Below, piece after piece: positions 7,839-16,562 of a stretch of DNA of 64,000 nucleotides (its first letter is position 1; every line of letters begins with the position of its first letter). The notes under the pieces were generated by a model, which had not been told where the DNA came from, made no database searches, and saw only the letters and a list, made by a program, of their open reading frames with translations. Made by a program: the position numbers and the translations under genes. This DNA is from Actinomycetes bacterium (GTDB taxonomy: Bacteria; Actinomycetota; Acidimicrobiia; IMCC26256; JANYLB01). The stretch is taken from positions 62,001 through 126,000 of the forward strand of contig JANYLB010000026.1 in the NCBI GenBank assembly GCA_025363815.1, in the 5' to 3' direction.

Positions 7839-8294
7839 CTACACGGAGGTGCTCGACGGCGCCCGGCGTGTCGCGCCGGGACGCATCGTGGCGCAGAGCA
7901 ACACGAGCGCCACGACCGGAACCACGATGAGACCACCGATGCTCGCGACCTGGTCGGTGGTGTCGTAGAGGTCGAGGTGGCGAAGGTGGTATCCCAGGTG
8001 AAGCAGACCGTTCGCGAGGAACGCTGCTGCCGTGGCCCGCACCAGCGGGACTGAGAGCGTGACGAACGCGAACACAGTCACGACCAGCAGCGCGAGGCTG
8101 AGGGCGCCGACGTCGCGAACCAGGTGCTCGTTGTACGGGCCGTCGACGGCGATCCAGCTCCGGCCGCCGCCGGGAAAGGAGTCGTAGAACTGCCGCGGCG
8201 CCAAGCTGGCCCAGAACGCGAGTGGCGCCGCCCCGAACGCCAGCACGGCCAGCGCGATGCGGCCGGAGGTCGCGTGGGCGAATCGTTCATGCAT
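7839..8294 (-). CDS. Small integral membrane protein of unknown function
   Basis: A 151-residue protein with four predicted membrane segments: about residues 12-30 (ALAVLAFGAAPLAFWASL), 62-85, 90-110 and 122-142. The loop between the first two contains FYDSFPGGGRSW, a segment that recurs in small actinobacterial membrane proteins. I do not recognise the family. The ATG at 8292-8294 overlaps the end of the epimerase gene by 8 bases. An upstream in-frame ATG at 8354 would lie inside that gene and is less likely. It is the last gene of the rrf2-epimerase operon. Confidence 0.72.
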   Translation of the reverse strand: MHERFAHATSGRIALAVLAFGAAPLAFWASLAPRQFYDSFPGGGRSWIAVDGPYNEHLVRDVGALSLALLVVTVFAFVTLSVPLVRATAAAFLANGLLHLGYHLRHLDLYDTTDQVASIGGLIVVPVVALVLLCATMRPGATRRAPSSTSV

Positions 8295-9246
8295 CCGTTC
8301 GGTCCTCGCGGTCGGTGTCGCGTGCCGCCTCATGGGTCCAACCTTCGCGGGCACTCGGGTACAACGGCTTCCAGCCCGTCGTCTCCAGGAACTGGCGGTT
8401 CGATACTCGTTGCGAAGCGACGAGTGCGCCGGCCGTCCGACCCGCGACCATCCGGAACATCCAGGCGGGGAGCGGTCGGAGCTTCGGGAGCCCGAAGGCC
8501 CCGCTGATCACGGCCAGGTAATCGCGGCGCGTCAGCGGCTCGTCGTCGACCACGTTGTAGATCCCGGTCGGCGCGCCGAGCGCGGCCAGGACCCCGGTCG
8601 CGGCATCGTCGACGTGGATCGACGACATGAACGCATCGGGTCGACCTGCGGTGGTCGATATCCGCCACCGGGCGAGACGCAACATCTCGTCGGTGCCCCG
8701 GTTGCCAGCGCCGCCGTAGAAGAGGCCGTAGCGGAGTACCACGGTCACGCGCTCGGCGAGGCCGTCGCGGCGAGCACCCTCGGCGAACACGAGTGCTCGC
8801 CGCTCACCTTCGAGGGTCGGGGCCAGCATCGCGGGATCGGGCACGGTGGTCTCGGTGATCCACCCGTCACCACAGTCGGGATACACGAACGTGATCGACT
8901 CCTTGACCAGGCGGGTCACACCGTTCGCCTCGGCCGCGGCGACGAGGTTCGCGGTCGCCTCGGTGCGCAACCGGTTGTGCAGATCCCACGACGAGGGCTG
9001 CGCCGCCTTCGACGCCGGGGGGACGTTGGTCGCGAGATGGAGGATCGCGTCACACCCCCCTGTCGCGGCGCGCACAGCACTCGATTGGAACAGGTCGACG
9101 TCGACCGGTTCCGCACCGACGGCGCGCAGCGCTGCGGCCTTGCGCTCATTGCGAGCGACCGCGACCACGTCGTGACCGGCAGCGACGAGGAGAGGAACGA
9201 GCGGGCGACCCACCACACCTGTCGCACCCGTGACGAAACATCTCAT
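8287..9246 (-). CDS. NAD(P)-dependent epimerase/dehydratase (extended SDR)
   Basis: A 319-residue atypical/extended short-chain dehydrogenase. It opens MRCFVTGATGVVGRPLV, the Rossmann TGATGxxG loop, with a basic residue pair at NERKAAAL where NADP would contact. The usual YxxxK active site is not clear: the expected position reads YGLFYGG, as in NmrA-like and actinobacterial SDR-a proteins. The substrate cannot be named. It overlaps the upstream Rrf2 gene by four bases and the downstream membrane gene by eight, so the three probably form one Rrf2-controlled operon. Confidence 0.85.
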   Translation of the reverse strand: MRCFVTGATGVVGRPLVPLLVAAGHDVVAVARNERKAAALRAVGAEPVDVDLFQSSAVRAATGGCDAILHLATNVPPASKAAQPSSWDLHNRLRTEATANLVAAAEANGVTRLVKESITFVYPDCGDGWITETTVPDPAMLAPTLEGERRALVFAEGARRDGLAERVTVVLRYGLFYGGAGNRGTDEMLRLARWRISTTAGRPDAFMSSIHVDDAATGVLAALGAPTGIYNVVDDEPLTRRDYLAVISGAFGLPKLRPLPAWMFRMVAGRTAGALVASQRVSNRQFLETTGWKPLYPSAREGWTHEAARDTDREDRTDA

Positions 9247-9731
9247 CGGAGGACCTCCTGGAGCCAGACAACGCCCTTGGTGAGCGCCTGCGGACTCGCA
9301 TTGGTCATGCCCTGCTGTACGAGATCGGCGAGCGTGGTGGCCGTCAGCTCAGCCCGCCACGCCGCGTCGGCGCGATCCATGACCGCGTGGATCGAGCACG
9401 GGAGTCGGTACTCGCGGGCCGGGACCGCTGTCGGCCCCCGCCGGCGGATCTCGGTGCAGGTGAATGCCGGGCTCGTACCGTCGATCGCCTCGACGACGTC
9501 GAGAACGGTGATCTCGGCCGCCGGACGGGCGAGGCGATAACCACCGTAGGGTCCAGGTACCGACTGAAGGATGCCGGCCCGGGACAGGGCCTGGAGGTGC
9601 TTGGCCAGGTAGGAGCCGGGGACCCCGTGGTACTCGGCGAGCCGGGAAGCAGGAAGCGCGGATTCGGGCGGGAGGAGAGCGACGAGAGTGGCGCAGTGGA
9701 GGCCCCACTCGATGCCTTCAGAGAGCTTCAT
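9243..9731 (-). CDS. Rrf2 family transcriptional regulator
   Basis: A 162-residue winged-helix regulator of the Rrf2 class. It has the wHTH (LPASRLAEYHGVPGSYLAKHLQ), the wing GGYRLARPA and the coupling segment ITVLDVVEAIDG. The regulatory region has Cys in AFTCTEIRRRG and LPCSIHAVMDRA, two of the three positions used for Fe-S binding in sensor members, with wide spacing. It may sense redox or metabolite signals. The ATG at 9729-9731 is chosen because the conserved N-terminus MKLSEGIEWGLHC starts there. A perfect inverted repeat abuts this start, suggesting tight autoregulation. Confidence 0.9.
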   Translation of the reverse strand: MKLSEGIEWGLHCATLVALLPPESALPASRLAEYHGVPGSYLAKHLQALSRAGILQSVPGPYGGYRLARPAAEITVLDVVEAIDGTSPAFTCTEIRRRGPTAVPAREYRLPCSIHAVMDRADAAWRAELTATTLADLVQQGMTNASPQALTKGVVWLQEVLR

Positions 9732-9759
9732 TATCTCGGATACTAACTGTCCGAGATAA
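9731..9759. promoter_or_regulatory. Inverted repeat at the rrf2 start, probable Rrf2 operator
   Basis: TTATCTCGGA at 9731-9740 and TCCGAGATAA at 9750-9759 form a perfect 10-bp inverted repeat around a 9-base spacer. It abuts the ATG of the Rrf2 gene, in an AT-richer patch of otherwise GC-rich DNA. Size, symmetry and position fit a homodimeric Rrf2 operator. Binding by this protein is an inference. Confidence 0.68.
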
Positions 9760-9920
9760 ACGGGAAATGTTTCGGTGGAATGGGTCGCGGAGGCGGCCAC
9801 CAACGCACGCCGGCGAAACGGCAGCGGATAGCGTCGGGCTATGACCGACCTCCTCCAAATCGAAACGATCGACCGGGTTCGTTCCATCACCCTGAGCCGG
9901 GCCCAGGCCTGATCGACGTA

Positions 9921-10439
9921 ATGCGACGCGTCACCGCCCCCGACGGGCGTACCTGGAGGATCCGTCGACGCTGGCTTCACCGACCTCCGCGTTGGCCGCG
10001 GGCCGCGTTGCAGAACGAGTCACGGCGAGCCGACGCCCGGCCCCGACGGTCCGACGCGCGGTCGGTGGAGAAGATGAAGTGGCTCGATGGGCTCGGCCTC
10101 GTCTGGATCCCCGACGACGGACCGTTGGGTTGGATCGTCGTCCTCATCGTCGCGGCGATCGTCATCGGCCTGTTCGTCACCATCGTCCTCCCCGTCCTGG
10201 CCATCGTGCTCGACGCCGCGATCGTCGTGGCGCTCGCGATCGTCGGTGTCTCGTGCCGCATGCTGTTCCGACGACCGTGGCGCGTGTCGGCTCGCGCCGG
10301 CAGCGTCGAACGGAGTTGGGGGGTCCTGGGCTGGAAGCGGAGTCACAAGGCGATCGATGCCGTGGCCGATTCCCTCGCGAGTGGAAACCCGATCGAGACT
10401 GTCGACCCCACCCGAGCCCTCGGCGCGCGCAAGTCTTAG
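9921..10439 (+). CDS. Hypothetical two-helix membrane protein
   Basis: A 172-residue protein of unknown function. The N-terminal 50 residues are very basic (MRRVTAPDGRTWRIRRRWL). Two adjoining membrane segments cover about residues 68-110 (WIVVLIVAAIVIGLFVTIVL and a following AIVLDAAIVVALAIV). A cytoplasmic tail follows. The MRRVTAPDGRTW beginning recurs in small actinobacterial membrane proteins, which is the reason for choosing the ATG at 9921 over the one at 9780. It is divergent from the Rrf2 operon. Confidence 0.65.
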   Translation: MRRVTAPDGRTWRIRRRWLHRPPRWPRAALQNESRRADARPRRSDARSVEKMKWLDGLGLVWIPDDGPLGWIVVLIVAAIVIGLFVTIVLPVLAIVLDAAIVVALAIVGVSCRMLFRRPWRVSARAGSVERSWGVLGWKRSHKAIDAVADSLASGNPIETVDPTRALGARKS

Positions 10440-10547
10440 GCGCACCGATCACCGCTGACCTGATCTCGTGGTCGGTCCCGCTGAGGGTTTCGAGAATCGT
10501 AAGGAGACAGCGGCTCCGGGCGGCGTCCAGGGCCCTACGCTGGGAGC

Positions 10548-11270
10548 ATGGAAGCTCTGGACCAGGCCGCCGCTCCCGGCACGCCGGTCGGGCGTCGCCT
10601 GTTCCTCGGCCTCCTCGGCGTCGGAGCGCTCGGCGTCGTCTTCGGCGCGAAGGTCCAAGACGTGCTCGAGCGCGCCCTCGGCCCGCTCATCTCGAAAGAC
10701 GGCACCGGGCTCTCGGCTCTCCTGCCCATCGGTCGGTTCCGGATCTACACCGTCACCGGAGATCTCCCGCACAAAGCCAAGCCCGACTACAAGCTCTCGG
10801 TGCACGGCCTGGTCGACACGCCGTTCCAGCTCACCTACGCGGAGCTCAGGGCGCTGCCGCCGACGCACCTCGACAAGGACTTCCAGTGCGTGACGGGGTG
10901 GCGCGTGCCCGATGTCCAATGGAAGGGCGTCCTGGTCTCCGATCTGCTAGACCGCGCCGGAGTGAAGAGCGAGGCGACCGCGCTGCGCTTCACGAGCTTC
11001 GACGGCACTTACACCGAGAGCCTCACCGTCGCTCAAGCTCGGCGTCCCGATGTGATCGTCGCTTATCAGCTCGAAGGTGACGACATCTCCGACGCGCACG
11101 GCGGGCCGGTCCGTCTCTATGTCGCGCCGATGTACGGCTACAAATCGATCAAGTGGCTCGACGGGATCGAGCTGACCAAGGAGGTCCGGCCCGGCTATTG
11201 GGAAGACCTCGGGTACGACGTCGATGGATGGATCGGACGGTCCAATGATCGAGACGACAAACCGGTCTGA
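10548..11270 (+). CDS. Sulfite-oxidase-type molybdopterin-dependent oxidoreductase (MsrP/YedY-like)
   Basis: A 240-residue oxidoreductase molybdopterin-binding domain protein. The segment DFQCVTGWRVPDVQWKGV holds the Cys that ligates Mo in this family, and MYGYKSIKWLDGIEL is the conserved C-terminal part. The N-terminus has GRRLFLGLLGVGALG, a twin-arginine followed by a hydrophobic stretch, so export by the Tat system is likely. The substrate could be an S- or N-oxide or sulfite. The next gene encodes a cytochrome b partner, the usual arrangement for such reductases, and moaA, moaC and moeA lie later in this window. Confidence 0.86.
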   Translation: MEALDQAAAPGTPVGRRLFLGLLGVGALGVVFGAKVQDVLERALGPLISKDGTGLSALLPIGRFRIYTVTGDLPHKAKPDYKLSVHGLVDTPFQLTYAELRALPPTHLDKDFQCVTGWRVPDVQWKGVLVSDLLDRAGVKSEATALRFTSFDGTYTESLTVAQARRPDVIVAYQLEGDDISDAHGGPVRLYVAPMYGYKSIKWLDGIELTKEVRPGYWEDLGYDVDGWIGRSNDRDDKPV

Positions 11271-11904
11271 AGCGCCGCTCCTGCGGTTCGGCCGTGTCGA
11301 GCGGTGGCTGCACTGGGTGAACGCCACGCTCTTCTTCGTCATCATGCTGACCGGCGCAAGCCTGTATATAGGTCCGCTTTCGGCCATCGTCGGCCGACGC
11401 GAGTTGATCCGGGCGATACACGTCTACTGCGGGATCGCGCTCCCCGTTCCTTTGCTCATCGCGCTGATCGGCCGACATGGTGCGCGACTCCGCCGCGACT
11501 TCCGTGAGCTGAACCGCTTCGCCCCGGGCGAGTCGCGCTGGTTCCGAGCCCGGACCCGCGGATCCGTTCGCCTCGGGAAGTTCAACCCGGGCCAGAAGCT
11601 CAACGCGGTGTTCATCGGCGCGGCCGGGCTCGTCATGCTCGCCACCGGTTCGATCATGAAGTGGTTCACCCTCTTCCCGATCGACTGGCGGACCGGCGCA
11701 ACCTTCGTGCACGACTGGTTTGCTCTCGGGATCTGGGTGGCGGTGATCGGTCATGTGATGTTCGCGTTCAAGGATCCGGTCGCGCTAGGCGGGATGATGC
11801 GGGGCTACGTCAGCGCCACATGGGCCCGGCGCGAGCGACCGCGCTGGTACGAGGCAGAAAACCAGGAATCAATCAAACCGGAGCCCCAGGACACCCCTCG
11901 GTAG
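11245..11904 (+). CDS. Cytochrome b/b6-domain membrane protein, partner of the molybdoenzyme
   Basis: A 219-residue protein with four membrane segments and haem-ligand-type histidines in ERWLHWVNA, AIHVYCGIAL, TFVHDWFALG and VIGHVMFAF. It resembles cytochrome b561/formate-dehydrogenase-gamma proteins and would pass quinol electrons to the exported molybdoenzyme. The ATG at 11245 overlaps the end of the upstream gene by 26 bases; an ATG at 11224 would add seven residues. It is followed 11 bases later by serC, so serC may be co-transcribed. Confidence 0.85.
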   Translation: MIETTNRSEAPLLRFGRVERWLHWVNATLFFVIMLTGASLYIGPLSAIVGRRELIRAIHVYCGIALPVPLLIALIGRHGARLRRDFRELNRFAPGESRWFRARTRGSVRLGKFNPGQKLNAVFIGAAGLVMLATGSIMKWFTLFPIDWRTGATFVHDWFALGIWVAVIGHVMFAFKDPVALGGMMRGYVSATWARRERPRWYEAENQESIKPEPQDTPR

Positions 11905-11915
11905 AGTCGACGGTG

Positions 11916-13037
11916 ATGCCCAACATCGTGATCCCACCCGAGCTTCGCCCTGGCGACGGTCGCTTCGGCTCCGGTCCGTCGAAGGTCCGCACCGAGTCCG
12001 TCGGAGCCTTGCTCGCGGCCGCGCCCACCTACATGGGGACAAGCCACCGGCGCGAAGGCGTTCGTTCGGTGGTCCGGCGCGCCCGCGACGGCCTGCACGA
12101 TCTCTTCGGGCTCCCCGACGGCTACGAGGTGCTGCTCGGCAACGGCGGCTCCACCAGCTTCTGGGACGCCGCGGCCTTCGGGCTCGTCGAACGGCGTTCC
12201 CAACACTTGAGCTTCGGCGAGTTCGGCTCGAAGTTCGCCGCCGTCATCACGGCTGCGCCCCACCTCGAAGACCCCGAGGTGATCGAGTCGCCCGCCGGTA
12301 CCCATCCGCTCGCCCGGGCCGACGCGGCCGTCGACGCGTATTGCTGGCCCCACAACGAGACGTCGACCGGTGTACAGACCGTTGTCGAACGACCGTCTGG
12401 TAGCGAACCCGATCAGCTGGTCGTGATCGACGGAACCTCGGGCGCAGGCGGCCTCGCTGTCGACCCAACCCAGTTCGACGTTTACTACTTCGCACCGCAG
12501 AAGTGCTTCGCCGGCGACGGCGGGATCTGGCTCGCGCTGTGCTCCCCCGCGGCGATCGCGCGCATCGAACGGATACACGCGTCGGATCGCTGGGTGCCGC
12601 CGAGCCTCGACCTTCACATCGCGCTCGAGAACTCCCGCCTCGACCAGACCTACAACACCCCGGCCCTCGCGACCCTGTTCCTGCTCGCCGACCAGGTGGA
12701 ATGGATGCTCGGCAACGGCGGACTCGCGTGGGCGAGCGACCGGTGCGACCGGTCAGCCGAGGTGCTCTACGGCTGGGCCGAGGCGAGCCCGGTGGCCGGA
12801 GCCTTCGTCGACGACCCGGCGGCGCGCAGCCACGTGACCGCGACCATCGACTTCGATGAGTCGGTCGACGCATCAGTGATCGCCGCGACGTTGCGCGCCA
12901 ACGGCATCGTCGACACCGAGCCCTACCGCAAGCTCGGGCGCAACCAGCTTCGCATCGCGTTGTTCCCGTCTATCGACCCCGACGACGTGGCAATTCTGAC
13001 CCGAGCCATCGACTTCGTGGTCAACGCCCTCGCCTGA
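11916..13037 (+). CDS. serC: Phosphoserine transaminase
   Basis: PLP enzyme of serine biosynthesis, making 3-phosphoserine from 3-phosphohydroxypyruvate and glutamate. It has 373 residues, of the actinobacterial class that opens IPPELRPGDGRFGSGPSKVR. Further motifs are GTSHRREGV, the VIDGTSGAGGL segment and YFAPQKCFAGDGG, where the Lys forms the PLP Schiff base. A C-terminal GRNQLRIALFPSI closes the small domain. The ATG at 11916 is preferred; a GTG lies one codon upstream. It sits 11 bases after the cytochrome b gene. Confidence 0.94.
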   Translation: MPNIVIPPELRPGDGRFGSGPSKVRTESVGALLAAAPTYMGTSHRREGVRSVVRRARDGLHDLFGLPDGYEVLLGNGGSTSFWDAAAFGLVERRSQHLSFGEFGSKFAAVITAAPHLEDPEVIESPAGTHPLARADAAVDAYCWPHNETSTGVQTVVERPSGSEPDQLVVIDGTSGAGGLAVDPTQFDVYYFAPQKCFAGDGGIWLALCSPAAIARIERIHASDRWVPPSLDLHIALENSRLDQTYNTPALATLFLLADQVEWMLGNGGLAWASDRCDRSAEVLYGWAEASPVAGAFVDDPAARSHVTATIDFDESVDASVIAATLRANGIVDTEPYRKLGRNQLRIALFPSIDPDDVAILTRAIDFVVNALA

Positions 13038-13220
13038 GGCCGACACTCGCCGGGGCGCTCCCGCGCCTGCGCCGGGATCGTTCGAGATTCAGCTCACCCT
13101 CGCATCGCTCATCCAGGCCCCGAGCTCATCCAGAAGCCGGACCGGCACCGAAGTGTCGTCGCGCGCGCATTCGAGGTCGCGCCGCGAACCGGCACCAGGC
13201 CGATCCCAGGAAGGGACACG

Positions 13221-13685
13221 ATGGAGACCTATGCGCCGGGCCCGGCTGAGAACACCGTCGAGACGATCCCCGACCCGACCCCCGGGGCGCTCGAGGTGCT
13301 GAAGTCCTGCTCCGGAATCGAACTGCGCACCCTAAAATCGCTCGCCATCCACCTCCACGCCGATCGCGACCAGGTCATCTGCGCAGCCGGCGAGTTCGGC
13401 GACGAACTGTTCGTCATCCTCAACGGCGCGGTGATCGTGCAGACTGCCGAAGAAGCCGTCACCCGCCTCGGAGCCGGCGATGCCTTCGGTGAGATGGCGC
13501 CGCTCGCCCGAACCCCCCGCCGAACCACGGTGACGGCTCTCTCACCCACTGCCCTCATCATGTTCCGACGTCGTGAGTTCGCGAAGTTGCTCGACAGAGC
13601 CCCCCGGGTCGGACGGGCGCTCCTGCGAGCGGCGAGCACCCGGCTTCGGTCGTACTCCGCGAACGCCATCGAGGTCGATGCCTGA
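13221..13685 (+). CDS. Cyclic-nucleotide-binding domain protein
   Basis: A 154-residue protein consisting of one cNMP-binding beta-roll (about residues 40-140) with no helix-turn-helix or membrane segment. The phosphate-binding cassette is AFGEMAPLARTPRRTTV, close to the FGExALxxxxPRxAT consensus. Binding of cAMP or cGMP is plausible. How it signals is unclear, as no effector domain is attached. The ATG at 13221 is preceded by AGGAAGGG at a good distance. It stands alone between serC and a gene of unknown function. Confidence 0.8.
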   Translation: METYAPGPAENTVETIPDPTPGALEVLKSCSGIELRTLKSLAIHLHADRDQVICAAGEFGDELFVILNGAVIVQTAEEAVTRLGAGDAFGEMAPLARTPRRTTVTALSPTALIMFRRREFAKLLDRAPRVGRALLRAASTRLRSYSANAIEVDA

Positions 13686-13766
13686 CGTTCCTGACAGCTG
13701 GAAACGGAAGCACAACCGACATCGGCAGCGGTGGGCCGGGCCCGTTCGCTCCCATAGGCTCCTCAC

Positions 13767-14477
13767 ATGCTGATCATTCGTGAGGTTCACCGCGTAGCCG
13801 GCGCTTCGGAACACGAGTTTGAGGCCGCATTCCGTGACCGCTGGCTCCCCGAGCTCGCCCAAGGTGACGATGCCCGCCTGCTCGCGTACCTGCATCTCGC
13901 GCACGGTACCGGTCGGGCGTACCAGGTCGTTACGCTCACACTCGTGCGCGACGGCTCGGCCTACGAGCGCCTCGTCGAGCGGGTGCGCGACGGCGACCTG
14001 CGCAGCTGGGCTGCCGACGTCGACCGTGTCCGTCACGAGGTCGACGCGAGCATCCTCGTGACGGTCCCGTGGGCGCCGCCGATCGTCGAGGATCTGTCTG
14101 AGATACCGACGGCCATCGCCACGCATCCGCTGACCGTGTTCATGGAGGACACCGCCCGCCCGCACGAAGGCAAGGTCGATGCCTACCTCGAGGCGGCCCG
14201 CGACCACTACGCGCCGAGCCTCGCCGAAGGCCGCCACGGAGGCCGAGCGATGCTCTCGCTCGAGACGGTGTGGCAGTCCGCGTGGGGCTCCGGCTCGCGA
14301 CGCGCGGTCGTGCTCTGGCAGCGCGTGCGCGACCCTGCGTCGCTCGGGCGACTCATCGGCTCCGAGATCCCGGCCGAGCACCAAGCACCCGGAACCTGGA
14401 TGCACGATGCCCTCGCAGTGCGCGACGACTGGCAGAGCCGCCTCCTGCGGACGGCTTCCTGGTCACCCCTGCACTAG
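13767..14477 (+). CDS. Hypothetical protein, probable tandem ferredoxin-like (NIPSNAP-type) fold
   Basis: A 236-residue soluble protein. It appears to contain two related halves of about 100 residues. Each starts with a beta strand and long helix (REVHRVAGASEHEFEAAFRD and TARPHEGKVDAYLEAARD) and ends with a strand carrying a Val/Leu-rich core. This resembles dimeric alpha/beta-barrel or NIPSNAP-type proteins. No catalytic motif is evident and no function is claimed. It is followed 36 bases later by an alpha/beta hydrolase. Confidence 0.72.
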   Translation: MLIIREVHRVAGASEHEFEAAFRDRWLPELAQGDDARLLAYLHLAHGTGRAYQVVTLTLVRDGSAYERLVERVRDGDLRSWAADVDRVRHEVDASILVTVPWAPPIVEDLSEIPTAIATHPLTVFMEDTARPHEGKVDAYLEAARDHYAPSLAEGRHGGRAMLSLETVWQSAWGSGSRRAVVLWQRVRDPASLGRLIGSEIPAEHQAPGTWMHDALAVRDDWQSRLLRTASWSPLH

Positions 14478-14513
14478 AGCGCACCGGGTCCGATCCGGAG
14501 GTAGCGTCGAAAC

Positions 14514-15242
14514 ATGCCTGCTGTGCTCGTCCACGGAGTCCCCGACACGCCCATGCTGTGGGGCCCGGTGCGAGATCTGCTCGACCGCGACGACGTTCTG
14601 ACGCCGGCGCTCCCAGGCTTCGGCACGCCACTCCCCGACAACTTCTCGGTCACCAAGGAGGGCTACGCCGACTGGCTCGTCACGCAGCTGGAGGCGATCG
14701 ACGAACCGGTCGATCTCGTGGGCCATGACTGGGGCAGTCTCATCGTGCAACGCGTTGCGTCGCAGCGTCCCGACCTGGTGCGCACGCTCGCTTGCGGCGC
14801 GGGCACAGTCGACGACGAGTACCAGTGGCACGAAATGGCGCAGCTCTGGCAGACCTCCGGCTCGGGCGAGGCGATGGTCGACGCGTTCGCAGCTATGACA
14901 ATCGCCGAGCGCGCCGAGGGCCTCGCGGCCGCGGGCGCGCCGCAGGATCTGGCCGAGATCGAAGCACCGCACATCGACGCGACGATGGGCCGGTGCATAC
15001 TCGGCCTCTACCGCTCCGCGGTCGACATCGGCTCCGAGTGGCAGCCCGATATCGAGGCGATGCCGAAGCTCCCCGCGCTCGTGCTGTGGGGCCGTGACGA
15101 CCCGTTCGTGGATCCACGCTTCGGAGAACGGCTCGCCTCGCGAATCGGTGCGCGCCTCGAGATGTTGTCGCCCTGTGGGCACTGGTGGCCATGGGAGCGG
15201 GCCGCCGAGACGGCGGCCGCGCTCCAACAGCTCTGGAGATGA
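14514..15242 (+). CDS. Alpha/beta hydrolase with Asp nucleophile
   Basis: A 242-residue alpha/beta hydrolase. The oxyanion-hole motif is LVHGVPDTPMLW. The nucleophile elbow reads GHDWGS, with Asp in place of Ser, as in haloalkane dehalogenases and epoxide hydrolases. WGRDDPFVDP supplies the acid and SPCGHWWPWE the histidine. The sequence is shorter than typical dehalogenases (about 290) and has a small cap, so the substrate is left open. Both sides are other small metabolic genes on the same strand. Confidence 0.82.
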   Translation: MPAVLVHGVPDTPMLWGPVRDLLDRDDVLTPALPGFGTPLPDNFSVTKEGYADWLVTQLEAIDEPVDLVGHDWGSLIVQRVASQRPDLVRTLACGAGTVDDEYQWHEMAQLWQTSGSGEAMVDAFAAMTIAERAEGLAAAGAPQDLAEIEAPHIDATMGRCILGLYRSAVDIGSEWQPDIEAMPKLPALVLWGRDDPFVDPRFGERLASRIGARLEMLSPCGHWWPWERAAETAAALQQLWR

Positions 15243-15254
15243 AGACCTAGCGGT

Positions 15255-16562
15255 CTAGCTCCACGCGTCTTTGCCGACCGTGCCCCCGAGCTCGGGGCAC
15301 TCACCGGCAAAAACGCCCCAGCTGCACTCCCAGCCGGGCACGATCCAGTCGTGCAACATGTAAACGCCCTTGAGGCCGACCTTCTTGCCGCCCAGGCGCT
15401 CACACTCCGCCTTGCTCATCGACTCTGCGCCGATGACAATTCCCTTTATGCACAACCCGCCGTTGGCCGAGTGCGTGTGCCAGAAGTCATTGGCACCCGC
15501 GAAACCTACGGGCGGTCCGCTCGGGCTCCACACGAGAAAGCTCAAGCCGACGAGCTTCGAGTCGGGTGCGGTGCCGTCGTAGAGAAGCTCTGATGGGTTT
15601 GCCGGGTCGAACTTCGTCGCTAAACCGGTGTTGGTGACATGCGTACCGATGCAGGGGATGTAGGTCGTGCTCATGACATAGCCACCCTTCCTGGAGTCGG
15701 CGAGGGTCGGGTAGCGCACCGCCACCGTGCGGGCCAGGTTTTGCTGGCCCTCGAGGGTGATTCGCTCGTCGCGCGTCAACGGCTTCTGGACCGTCGGGCC
15801 CCGATGGTTGTGACCTTCGCCCTGGGTCTGGCCCTCCGACGAAGGAGGACCCGCCTTCTCGCACGGAGTGGTGGCGTTGGCCACCCCAGGATCTTTGGAG
15901 CTCGACGGACCCGTCAGGCCACCGGTTGTCGCCTCGGTGGCAGTAGCACCGTGGTTGTGACCTCCGCCTGCTGCAGCCGCATTGGCCGAAACCGGCGAAT
16001 CGGCGCCGCCATCGGAGTGGCCACCACCGACGGACGGGCTGAGGGATGCGGTCGACGCCACGACGATTGCAATTGCGGTTACGACCGCGATCCCGGGCCA
16101 GAACGATCCCATCGCGAGCGGGCGGCGCGCGAGCTCAGGCTTGTACAGCAGCGCGGCGCAACCCACGACGATCAGACCTTCGAGCAACGCAACCAGAACG
16201 TCGGGGAACCCGAATGCCTCGGTAGTGCTCGCAAGCGGTCCGAAACCCACACCTACCGTGCGCGACAGGAAGTACAACGCGAGCACGAGGATGTTCGCCA
16301 GACCTACGTAGAGCAACACGCGCGACGGCTTGACGAGCACCGCGAGCCCCCACGCAAGCTGGCCCCACGCGAGCGTCACGAAGAAGACGCCGTAGATCCA
16401 GTAGTGGCCGAAATGCGTCGGCGCGTAGGCGAAGTGCAGAGCCGCGGCACCGAACGACAACAGGGCCAACGTCCACCGGAGATACGGGCCGCTCGTCGGT
16501 CCGTCTCGGTGCTCGTCGGCAGACGGCTCGGTGAAAGACGGCTCGCTGGTCGCCACAGCCAT
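15255..16562 (-). CDS. Membrane protein with His-rich linker and a C-terminal extracytoplasmic domain
   Basis: A 435-residue protein in three parts. Residues 28-172 hold about five membrane segments. Residues 175-265 are a low-complexity Gly/Ala/Ser/His linker with repeated GGGHNHG- and EGHNHRG-like motifs. Residues 270-435 are a soluble domain with NDFWHTHSANGGLC (HTH plus Cys), a second Cys pair near CERLGG, and WECSWGVFAGEC. The His clusters and paired Cys suggest binding of a transition metal such as copper or zinc outside the membrane. I do not recognise the family. It is convergent with the upstream hydrolase. Confidence 0.75.
   Translation of the reverse strand: MAVATSEPSFTEPSADEHRDGPTSGPYLRWTLALLSFGAAALHFAYAPTHFGHYWIYGVFFVTLAWGQLAWGLAVLVKPSRVLLYVGLANILVLALYFLSRTVGVGFGPLASTTEAFGFPDVLVALLEGLIVVGCAALLYKPELARRPLAMGSFWPGIAVVTAIAIVVASTASLSPSVGGGHSDGGADSPVSANAAAAGGGHNHGATATEATTGGLTGPSSSKDPGVANATTPCEKAGPPSSEGQTQGEGHNHRGPTVQKPLTRDERITLEGQQNLARTVAVRYPTLADSRKGGYVMSTTYIPCIGTHVTNTGLATKFDPANPSELLYDGTAPDSKLVGLSFLVWSPSGPPVGFAGANDFWHTHSANGGLCIKGIVIGAESMSKAECERLGGKKVGLKGVYMLHDWIVPGWECSWGVFAGECPELGGTVGKDAWS

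Noticed and set aside
10020-10445. Acidic minus-strand frame opposite the small membrane protein gene
   Set aside because: The Asp-rich composition is explained by antisense of the hydrophobic membrane segments; no start signal or family.
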